Notes under the pieces: model-generated
The model's input: only the letters and a program-made list of their open reading frames with translations
What the model was told of the DNA's origin: nothing
The model's database searches: none
Virus record (IMG/VR): IMGVR_UViG_3300012984_000033
Location: 1-25,953 of that record
DNA: 25,953 nt
Direction: 5' to 3' (one strand)
Source of the DNA: a virus
Shown: positions 20,098-25,624 of the stretch, piece by piece
Position numbering within the stretch: position 1 is the first letter of the stretch
Layout of the letters: each line of letters starts with the position of its first letter
Translations under genes and position numbers: made by a program

Positions 20098-20396
20098 AAA
20101 CTATCGACACCCCCGACTTTGACGACTGCGAGGACGCGCTCGACTTCCTCAAGTCGCAACTTCCAAACCAGAGCATTTCCGTTGCGCGAACCGTGTCAAC
20201 GTGGAGTGCCACAAGGTTCACTGTTACCGCTCTTGCTGAGCTTGGGTTGCCCAGCGCGTGCCAGTCGTCCGTGGATCTAAAAACAGCAGTCATCGCTGCG
20301 CTCAACGAGCATGAGACCTTGAAGGCTGATCCTCTCTCCGAGCTTCGCAAGGCGGCTGAGAAGCAAGGCATGAAGCTCGTCCCCGCCAACGCCTGA
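20094..20396 (+). CDS. Unknown early protein
   Basis: A 100-residue protein with an acidic N-terminus (DTPDFDDCEDALDFLKSQL), a Ser/Thr-rich middle and a helical C-terminus (ELRKAAEKQGMKLVPANA). Its end is encoded by repeat A. Coupled to both sides by ATGA overlap. No recognised family. Confidence 0.58.
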   Translation: MKTIDTPDFDDCEDALDFLKSQLPNQSISVARTVSTWSATRFTVTALAELGLPSACQSSVDLKTAVIAALNEHETLKADPLSELRKAAEKQGMKLVPANA

Positions 20397-20418
20397 TGCG
20401 CCTCCTCCTCCATCGCTG
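20381..20418 (+). repeat. Repeat A, copy 2 (38 bp)
   Basis: Second copy of 17538-17575 (one mismatch at 20404). It spans the stop of the 20094 gene and the first eight codons of the 20396 gene, so here it includes a working ATGA junction. Confidence 0.85.
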
Positions 20419-20527
20419 GGCGTGTAGCCGCTGCGGCAGCTTCTGGCCGAATAGCGCCTGTTGGTGCTGTCGGGAAGAGGAGCCCGAGCGCGACACGCCA
20501 GACGACGAGGGAGGATCGCTACTCTAA
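20396..20527 (+). CDS. 43-residue zinc-ribbon-like protein
   Basis: Short gene starting at the ATGA overlap. It encodes MRLLLHRWACSRCGSFWP, then CWCC and an acidic end PDDEGGSLL. The CSRC and CWCC pairs would make one zinc ribbon. The start is encoded in repeat A and the end in repeat B, so the gene is framed by both duplicated segments. A related start occurs at 24379 (MKLLCLIAHRW...CLRCG). Confidence 0.5.
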   Translation: MRLLLHRWACSRCGSFWPNSACWCCREEEPERDTPDDEGGSLL

Positions 20528-20575
20528 CCGAATACACCATGAAGGTATCCGACACCAGCACCTACCTTGAAGCCG
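20501..20575 (+). repeat. Repeat B, copy 2 (75 bp)
   Basis: Second copy of 17767-17841 (73/75). Probably the source copy, because the MKVSDTSTYLEA start reads smoothly into the rest of the 20539 protein. Confidence 0.85.
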
Positions 20576-20892
20576 CCGCTCTGGAAGGCGAGATCACGCT
20601 GACCATCGAAGCGGTGCGCCAACCCGGCGGAAAAGACATCGGCACCGATGGTCGCCCCCTCGGCGAGAAAGCCGTCATCATCGCTTACAAGGGGGCGAAG
20701 AAGCAGCACGTAGCCTGCCGCACGGTTCAGAAGCAGATCCGCGCGCTCTACGGCAACGACACGGACAACTGGATCGGCAAGAAGATCATCCTTTTCCCCA
20801 CCACCTGCAACGCGTTCGGCAACCCGAAGACACCTTGCATCCGAGTGAAGAACATTGACCCCGCAACCGGAAAGGCACCCGAAGCATGGTAA
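20539..20892 (+). CDS. Conserved phage protein upstream of exonuclease (possible ssDNA-binding role)
   Basis: A 117-residue protein: STYLEAAALEGEITLTIEAV, GKDIGTDGRP, KAVIIAYKGAKK, then IRALYGNDTDNWIGKKIILF and CIRVKNI. The pattern (YLxAxDLxG.xxTLTI, ALYGxDTDxWIGK.I.LYP) is one I know from many phages beside recombination genes. Its beta-strand make-up resembles an OB-type single-strand-binding fold, but that is inference. It overlaps the exonuclease gene by 7 bases, so the two are probably made together. ATG 20539 chosen because upstream codons belong to the previous gene's repeat. Confidence 0.68.
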   Translation: MKVSDTSTYLEAAALEGEITLTIEAVRQPGGKDIGTDGRPLGEKAVIIAYKGAKKQHVACRTVQKQIRALYGNDTDNWIGKKIILFPTTCNAFGNPKTPCIRVKNIDPATGKAPEAW

Positions 20893-21761
20893 CAACCCAA
20901 CTCTCGCCGGGTATTCATCCCGGCCTTGGCATGCGCGAATATCACGCATGGTCGCTGGATAAATCGAAGCTGATCGAAGGCCCGATTTCCGCATCAACGC
21001 TGTGCGACTTCATGCCCAACCCCTACGCATGGGCGAGGACGCAAAAAGTCGTTACCGCCGCCATGAACAAGGGCAGCTTGTTCGACCTGGCTCTCACGGA
21101 CGACGGATCGCTTGATGCGTCCGTAGCTATCAGTGAATTCGATAGCTTCCGCACCAATGCCGCCAAGGACTGGAAGGCGGAACAGGAATTGCTTGGAAAG
21201 CTGATCGTCACCGAGGAAGAGGTGGAGCACGCACGGAAGGCAGCGATTGCAGTCCGCGAGCACCATATCGCCGGGGGCATCGTCAAAGACTGCGACTTCC
21301 AAACTGCCGTGGTGGGCGACATCGGCGGGATTCCCGCCAAGTGCTTGCTCGATATTCTTCCGGCCAGCGGAACCGAGTGGGAGGAAACCATTTGGGACTA
21401 CAAGACCACCAGCAACGGATTGGACGATGACTCGATCCGCCGGACGATGGGGCAATACAAATACCACTGGCGCGCGGGCTTCTACCGGACGCTGTTCAAC
21501 AAGGTTTCGCGTGACCGTCTCTGCGAAGGATTCGGCTTCATCTTCCAAGATGTGACCACGCTTGAGGTTCGCGCCGTGAAGCTTGCTCCGGACGGTTTGT
21601 CGCTTGGAACCCGCATGATCGGAGAGGCCGTGAAAGAATTCACCCGCTGCGCTCATCGCGGGATTGGCAGCCGTTATGCCCGCTCGGTCGATGATCTGGA
21701 CCTCATGTCCTATACGGCCATCGCCGAGGATGAATGGCTTGAATCACTGCAAACAGCCTAA
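20886..21761 (+). CDS. PD-(D/E)XK exonuclease, RecE/exoVIII-like
   Basis: A 291-residue nuclease. Motifs: GSLFDLAL (63-70, the N-terminal helix motif), CLLDIL (153-158) with Asp156, and WDYKTT (170-175) with Asp171 and Lys173. Then GQYKYHWRAGFYR carries the Q-x-x-x-Y-type helix of this family (Cas4/RecE-like). Such enzymes resect double-stranded ends for annealing recombination. No RecT, Erf or Beta-type annealing protein is recognisable in the window. Neighbours: the possible SSB-like protein before it, HNH and RusA-like proteins after it. Confidence 0.8.
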   Translation: MVTTQLSPGIHPGLGMREYHAWSLDKSKLIEGPISASTLCDFMPNPYAWARTQKVVTAAMNKGSLFDLALTDDGSLDASVAISEFDSFRTNAAKDWKAEQELLGKLIVTEEEVEHARKAAIAVREHHIAGGIVKDCDFQTAVVGDIGGIPAKCLLDILPASGTEWEETIWDYKTTSNGLDDDSIRRTMGQYKYHWRAGFYRTLFNKVSRDRLCEGFGFIFQDVTTLEVRAVKLAPDGLSLGTRMIGEAVKEFTRCAHRGIGSRYARSVDDLDLMSYTAIAEDEWLESLQTA

Positions 21762-21778
21762 CCCCCGCCCAACCGAAA

Positions 21779-21985
21779 GTGAGTGCTGAACCAACACAAG
21801 AAGACATCCAAGGTCTCTGCCTCGCGATGAACGAGGTGCGCGACTTCAACGACAAGGACGGCATCTCCAACATGTGGGGCCACCTCAAGCGATTCCTTGT
21901 GAAGTATCCGCAATTCGCCAGCGGTGACATTGCGATGGCGACTCTGCCCGATCCTTTGGCCGATCACCCGCAGCTTAACCTCTAA
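21779..21985 (+). CDS. Unknown small protein
   Basis: A 68-residue acidic protein. GTG start at 21779 after CAACCGAAA, no Shine-Dalgarno. Sequence: QEDIQGLCLAMNEVRDFNDK, then WGHLKRFLVKYPQF. No recognised family. It sits in the recombination block between exonuclease and HNH genes. Confidence 0.55.
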   Translation: MSAEPTQEDIQGLCLAMNEVRDFNDKDGISNMWGHLKRFLVKYPQFASGDIAMATLPDPLADHPQLNL

Positions 21986-21989
21986 AGCC

Positions 21990-22325
21990 ATGCCCGTCGA
22001 TTGGTCACGATACCCGAGTAACTGGAAGCGCATCCGCCGCGGCATCATCCGCCGGTCTGGAGGCTTCTGCGAGTGGTGCCGTGCCGAGAACTACCAGCCT
22101 CACCCCATCACCGGCTCCAAGGTCGTGCTGACGATCGCGCATCTTGGTGAGCCCTTCGCCGCTGGATCGGACAAGCACGACAAGCGGGACATCCGCGCCG
22201 AGAACCTCGCCGCACTCTGCCAGCGCTGCCACCTCCGCCACGACATCGAAGAGCACGTTGAGAACGCCAGACGCACCCGGCGGGCCAAGCGCGAAGAGCG
22301 CGAACCTTCACTTTTCCCACACTAA
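21990..22325 (+). CDS. HNH nuclease-fold protein
   Basis: A 111-residue protein with a zinc-stabilised HNH fold: CEWC (Cys27, Cys30), IAHL (His51, in place of the DHI/V-type motif), then ENLAALCQRCHLRHD (Asn72, Cys77, Cys80, His84). A basic tail (RRTRRAKREERE) follows. Family members in phages are nicking or packaging-associated endonucleases or homing types; in a recombination block it may be a structural nuclease. The metal and catalytic residues look present. Confidence 0.75.
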   Translation: MPVDWSRYPSNWKRIRRGIIRRSGGFCEWCRAENYQPHPITGSKVVLTIAHLGEPFAAGSDKHDKRDIRAENLAALCQRCHLRHDIEEHVENARRTRRAKREEREPSLFPH

Positions 22326-22328
22326 GCC

Positions 22329-22490
22329 ATGACCCCCGCCCAAACAGCCCGCGCGCTGATAGAGAAGGTCGGCAGCATTCTCTCCGATAGCGAGCGCCTA
22401 TACCTCCGCCGCGTGCTTGCCGGTATCGAGAAGGCGGCAGGCGAGATGTGGGACGAGATCACGGGAACCTTTGCGCACTTTATTTCATGA
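22329..22490 (+). CDS. Unknown 53-residue protein
   Basis: Short helical protein (ARALIEKVGSILSDSERLYL, then RVLAGIEKAAGEMWDEI) between HNH and RusA-like genes, with the stop overlapping the next ATG (ATGA). Coupling makes it likely real. No family recognised. Confidence 0.52.
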   Translation: MTPAQTARALIEKVGSILSDSERLYLRRVLAGIEKAAGEMWDEITGTFAHFIS

Positions 22491-22927
22491 TCCAATTCCA
22501 CCTAGCCATCGTGCCGCCGAAGGCAACCAGCCAGACCGCAGGCAAGCGCATCGCGATCATTAACGGCAAGCCGATGTTCTTCAAGAACCAGAAGGCTCAG
22601 AGCGCTGAGAATGATCTGACATTGCTAGCCTCGCGGCATGTTCCAGAGAAGCCCCTTGAAGGGCCAATCCACCTTTCCGTTGCCTTCTCGTGGCCATGGA
22701 GAGCGAGCGAGCCGAAGAAGAACCGATTGCATGGAAAGATAGCCCACACCTCAAAGCCCGACTGCTCCAACGCGGTCAAGATGCTGGAAGACGTTCTGAC
22801 CAAGCTTCGATTCTGGAATGACGACAACCAAGTGGCCTCGCTGCAAGTGACGAAGGTCTGGAGCGACGAGCCCGGAATCACGGTGACCATGTGGCCACTT
22901 ACTCAACCCCGCCCTGACACACGATGA
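22487..22927 (+). CDS. rusA: RusA-like Holliday junction resolvase
   Basis: A 146-residue protein with the RusA active-site pattern: SKPDCSNAVKMLEDVLTKL (Asp92, Asn95, Lys98, Asp102) followed by FWNDDNQVASLQVTKVW (Asp112/Asp113), i.e. DxxNxxKxxxD...DDxQV. RusA dimers cut branched DNA; in phages this resolves recombination or replication branches before packaging. The length is a little above E. coli RusA (120) owing to a longer N-terminus. Start at ATGA on the previous stop. Confidence 0.88.
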   Translation: MIQFHLAIVPPKATSQTAGKRIAIINGKPMFFKNQKAQSAENDLTLLASRHVPEKPLEGPIHLSVAFSWPWRASEPKKNRLHGKIAHTSKPDCSNAVKMLEDVLTKLRFWNDDNQVASLQVTKVWSDEPGITVTMWPLTQPRPDTR

Positions 22928-23253
22928 AGACTGAACACACGCCCGGACCTTGGTCCTTCTACACCAGCCCTCAGCCCAATGGATGCCCAATCGTGGGTTC
23001 TGGCGGACTTATGGTGGCCATGCTCGCTCACAGCGTTAACCACCCTGACCAGCGAGAGACCGCCCTTGCTAATGCCAGCCTGATCGCCCAAGCGCCGACG
23101 CTCCTGCGGCTGCTCAAGAGGATCACGGACAACGCCTACGAGATCGAGTGGGACGCTTACGGACTAAACAACTACGAGGACTTCGACGTGGGCGAGACCA
23201 TCAAGGAGGCGAAAGAGGCAATCGCCCGCGCAACCGGAGAGGAGAAGCCATGA
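22924..23253 (+). CDS. Phage hypothetical protein of the HTPGPW type
   Basis: A 109-residue protein beginning KTEHTPGPWSF and carrying ALANASLIAQAPTLLRLLK in the middle. This combination is common in unknown phage proteins (HTPGPW... NAxLIAxAPELL). The C-terminus is acidic/helical. Starts at ATGA; overlaps the next gene by 4 bases. Role unknown. Confidence 0.7.
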   Translation: MKTEHTPGPWSFYTSPQPNGCPIVGSGGLMVAMLAHSVNHPDQRETALANASLIAQAPTLLRLLKRITDNAYEIEWDAYGLNNYEDFDVGETIKEAKEAIARATGEEKP

Positions 23254-23633
23254 TCCCCGCGCCGACGCCGATCAGCGATGCCAACGCTGGCTTCTACAAC
23301 ATCGGAGGCGAGTTCGTTCTGGCCTCACATGCCGATCCTAAGTTCCGGGACGCTTACTCGCAGGCCGTGAAGCTTGAATTCGCCCGCCAGCTAGAGCGCG
23401 AGCGCAACGAAGCCCTGCGACGAGCCGAGGCTGCTGAGTCAGATGCACGGAGCATCCGTGAACTCTGCCAAGCGCAAGGCGTCAAGGACGGCAACCGCAT
23501 CACCGAGCTTGAAGACCTGATCTCCGCCTTCCTTGGACGCTGCCGCATGGGCGAAGTCGGCAAGGGAATGTTCGTCCAACGTGAGGAGCTTGAAGAGTTC
23601 GCAGCCGCCCTCGCGCCAACCAACGAGCCCTAG
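23250..23633 (+). CDS. Unknown coiled-coil protein
   Basis: A 127-residue protein. Residues about 40-80 are a charged coiled coil (ARQLERERNEALRRAEAAES) and a second helix lies at 85-125. The N-terminus is PTPISDANAGFYN. Commonly seen in phage early regions as an unknown. ATGA coupling at the start; 2 bases before the next gene. Confidence 0.62.
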   Translation: MIPAPTPISDANAGFYNIGGEFVLASHADPKFRDAYSQAVKLEFARQLERERNEALRRAEAAESDARSIRELCQAQGVKDGNRITELEDLISAFLGRCRMGEVGKGMFVQREELEEFAAALAPTNEP

Positions 23634-23635
23634 CC

Positions 23636-24382
23636 GTGCGCTTCTTCGTGGGACTTCACCAACCTTCTGACGCCATGAACTTTGATTCCGCCTTCGTTTC
23701 AGTGAACCGCCTTCGTGGCAGGAAGTCTGACTTCATCGTAGGCGATTGGATCATGGACTCAGGAGCGTTCACGGAGATTGCCACGCATGGCCACTATCGG
23801 GAAAGCGTCGACGGCTACGTGGCCCAAATCGAGCGTTGGAAGAACTGCGGCAATATGCTGGCCGCCGTCTCTCAGGACTACATGTGCGAGCCGTGGATCT
23901 TGGAGAAAACCGGACTGACGATCGCGGACCACCAGCGGCTGACGATTGAGCGATACGACGCTATTCAGGCCAAGACTTCCGTTTTCATCATGCCGGTCCT
24001 ACAGGGCTTCGCTCCCGACGATTACGTGGCTCACATCAGCGCTTACGGTGCCCGACTCAAGTTCGGAATGTGGGTGGGTGTGGGATCTGTCTGCAAGCGC
24101 AATGGCGATCCGAGCGCCATCCTCGCTGTTCTTGGCGCGATCAAGAAAGCTCGCCCAGATCTTCGCCTTCATGGGTTCGGTTTGAAAACGAAAGCCCTCG
24201 CTGATGTTGAGATCCGCGAACTCCTTTACACCGCCGACTCGATGGCGTGGTCATTCGCAGCTCGGAAGCAGGGCCGCAACGCCAACGACTGGAAAGAGGC
24301 GAAGTCATTTGAGGAAAAGATCCTCGGTTTTTCGACAGGGAGAATCTCCCGCCAACTCGTGATGGAATCACTACTCGCATGA
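23636..24382 (+). CDS. dpdA: TGT-like/DpdA-type deazaguanine transglycosylase (probable DNA modification)
   Basis: A 248-residue protein with a tRNA-guanine transglycosylase-like barrel. Motifs in order: DSGAF (41-45; DSGGF in TGT), QDYMCEP (80-86), PVLQGF (120-125; cf. IVQGG), WVGVGSVCK (146-154; cf. GGLAVGE), LHGFGLK (178-184; cf. HYLMGVG) and DSMAWSF (201-207; cf. FDCVLP). Phage DpdA proteins of this class exchange guanine for 7-deazaguanines in DNA and protect it against restriction. No queuosine/preQ0 synthesis genes (FolE, QueC, QueD, QueE) are in the window, so the precursor would come from the host. GTG start. A C5-methyltransferase follows three genes on. Enzyme class is well supported, the DNA (not tRNA) substrate is inferred. 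Confidence 0.75.
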   Translation: MRFFVGLHQPSDAMNFDSAFVSVNRLRGRKSDFIVGDWIMDSGAFTEIATHGHYRESVDGYVAQIERWKNCGNMLAAVSQDYMCEPWILEKTGLTIADHQRLTIERYDAIQAKTSVFIMPVLQGFAPDDYVAHISAYGARLKFGMWVGVGSVCKRNGDPSAILAVLGAIKKARPDLRLHGFGLKTKALADVEIRELLYTADSMAWSFAARKQGRNANDWKEAKSFEEKILGFSTGRISRQLVMESLLA

Positions 24383-24555
24383 AACTTCTTTGCCTGATCG
24401 CCCATCGCTGGCGACACCTCAAGACCGAAGATCTCGTCCGCGCAACCTCCTATACGCAGCACTGCCTCCGCTGTGGCATGCATCGCGCCTATGTCGATAC
24501 GGGCGGTCGCGCGTGGGATATGTGGAGCGGACCTTTTACCCCACCCACGCCATGA
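24379..24555 (+). CDS. Small Cys-containing protein
   Basis: A 58-residue protein starting at ATGA on the previous stop. It has a hydrophobic/basic beginning (MKLLCLIAHRWRHLK), CLRCG (33-37) and an aromatic-rich end (WDMWSGPFTP). The start recalls the 20396 gene. Its stop overlaps the next ATG. A single CxxC suggests half a zinc ribbon. Unknown function. Confidence 0.52.
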   Translation: MKLLCLIAHRWRHLKTEDLVRATSYTQHCLRCGMHRAYVDTGGRAWDMWSGPFTPPTP

Positions 24556-24659
24556 CCCCTTACCTCTGGGCGCTGTTGCTGATCGTCCTGCCCGCACTGA
24601 TCTGCCGATGGCTGCACGTGGCCAAGCACCCCGCAACCTCCAACCGTTACAGACGATGA
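24552..24659 (+). CDS. 35-residue membrane peptide
   Basis: One hydrophobic helix (YLWALLLIVLPALICRWLHV) and a basic tail (NRYRR). Coupled by ATGA to the previous gene and one base before the methyltransferase start. Third of the tiny single-span genes in this operon (with 16204 and 18730). Confidence 0.5.
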   Translation: MTPYLWALLLIVLPALICRWLHVAKHPATSNRYRR

Positions 24660-24660
24660 C

Positions 24661-25344
24661 ATGCGAACACTACATCTATTTGCAGGAGCCGGAGGCGGAA
24701 TCCTCGCCGGAATGCTTCTCGGTCATAACTGCGTTTGCGCAGTCGAAGTCGAACCATACTGCCAAGAAATCTTACTTCAGCGCCAGCGAGATGGCATCCT
24801 TCCTCGCTTCCCGATATGGGGCGATATCCGAACCTTCAACGGACGCCCATGGCGAGGCATCGCCGACATCGTCGCAGGCGGCTACCCATGCCAGGGGTTC
24901 AGTAATGCCGCATCGGGCCGGAACCTTGAGGAAAAGGACATCTCGCACGAATTCGTTAGAGTCGTTTCGGAGGTTCTCCCAGCCCACGTTCTTGGCGAAA
25001 ATGTTTCAAGGGCGGCAGTTGTCCGCGTCTGTGAAGACCTCCGCGACCTTGGTTACGTTTGCCGGTTCGGCAAGGTCTCCGCGAGCATGCTTGGAGCCGA
25101 CCATGACCGCCCTCGATGGTGGCTTCGTGCATACTCCGACCTGCACAGCGAACTTCGCCGCGCCAAGCATGCAGAAGTGGCCGTGCTGCCGAAACTTCGT
25201 GACGGTGTTTGGGAGGCCTTCCCCGACGAACTTCGAATGGCTGATGGGTTGGCCAATCGGATGGACCGACTTAGCGCCGCTGGAAATGGCCAAGTTCCAA
25301 TCGTGGCTGCGACTGCATGGAATCTCCTGAAGCCGACCCAATGA
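24661..25344 (+). CDS. C5-cytosine DNA methyltransferase
   Basis: A 227-residue Dcm-family enzyme. Motif I LFAGAGGG (6-13) binds S-adenosylmethionine; motif IV GGYPCQGFS (73-81) carries catalytic Cys77; motif VI GENV (112-115); motif VIII DRPRWW (149-154); motif X GNGQVP (208-213). All catalytic motifs are intact. The target-recognition region (about 160-200) is short, giving a small enzyme against the usual 300-plus. No cognate restriction enzyme is adjacent, so it is an orphan phage methyltransferase, probably protecting DNA from host restriction. Specificity is not readable from sequence. Confidence 0.9.
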   Translation: MRTLHLFAGAGGGILAGMLLGHNCVCAVEVEPYCQEILLQRQRDGILPRFPIWGDIRTFNGRPWRGIADIVAGGYPCQGFSNAASGRNLEEKDISHEFVRVVSEVLPAHVLGENVSRAAVVRVCEDLRDLGYVCRFGKVSASMLGADHDRPRWWLRAYSDLHSELRRAKHAEVAVLPKLRDGVWEAFPDELRMADGLANRMDRLSAAGNGQVPIVAATAWNLLKPTQ

Positions 25345-25508
25345 ACCCTCTCCATGAAAGCCTCCGTTCCTACGTAAAATCCGCATATCTAGCGGCTGTC
25401 ACAAACACGGAAAAAAGTTGGTCACACACCATTGCTATATCTCGCCAAAAATCCGATATTCCCGGTGTTGCGAAAGCAGCCGGGCGTGAGACCCCGAAGG
25501 AGCCGTAA
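25341..25508 (+). CDS. 55-residue leader-like open frame
   Basis: Starts at ATGA on the methyltransferase stop. Sequence MNPLHESLRSYVKSAYLAAV, then a Lys/Ser-rich part and GRETPKEP. Its last seven codons cover the 5' arm (25487-25499) of an RNA that can pair with the downstream terminator. It may be a real small protein or a leader peptide whose translation sets that RNA's fold. DNA here is more AT-rich than the flanks. Confidence 0.45.
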   Translation: MNPLHESLRSYVKSAYLAAVTNTEKSWSHTIAISRQKSDIPGVAKAAGRETPKEP

Positions 25509-25613
25509 AAGGCCCCATTTACCGATGTTTACTGACCAAACAGCCTCCGAACTTGTTCCCAGCCGTGCCGGTAAAGCGCGGGTCTCAACTGGGGACAGCT
25601 TCGGGGGTTTTTT
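25487..25613 (+). ncRNA. Structured leader RNA with competing pairings (attenuator candidate)
   Basis: TGAGACCC (25487-25494) is perfectly complementary to GGGTCTCA (25580-25587), and CCCCGAAG (25492-25499) to CTTCGGGG (25599-25606). Both targets lie inside the 3' hairpin described separately, so forming either long-range pair would disrupt the terminator. Two small hairpins are also present: GTAAA/TTTAC (about 25505-25521) and TGTTT/AAACA (about 25526-25542). The arrangement is that of a terminator/antiterminator switch before the late genes. Confidence 0.5.
25544..25613 (+). terminator. Very long terminator hairpin before the HNH/terminase block
   Basis: CCTCCGAA (25544-25551) pairs with TTCGGGGG (25600-25607). 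After one C-C mismatch, TTGTTCCCAG (25553-25562) pairs with CTGGGGACAG (25589-25598), and an inner stem CCGTGC/GCGCGG (25563-25568 with 25576-25581) caps it. TTTTTT (25608-25613) follows at once. At about 18 bp plus the cap, it is far longer than the other terminators here. Confidence 0.78.
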
Positions 25614-25624
25614 GTGCCCGTCCC

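Noticed and set aside
24473-25330. Plus-strand open frame of 285 residues over the methyltransferase
   Set aside because: Different frame from the methyltransferase, which has all catalytic motifs; the alternative has none and begins inside other genes.
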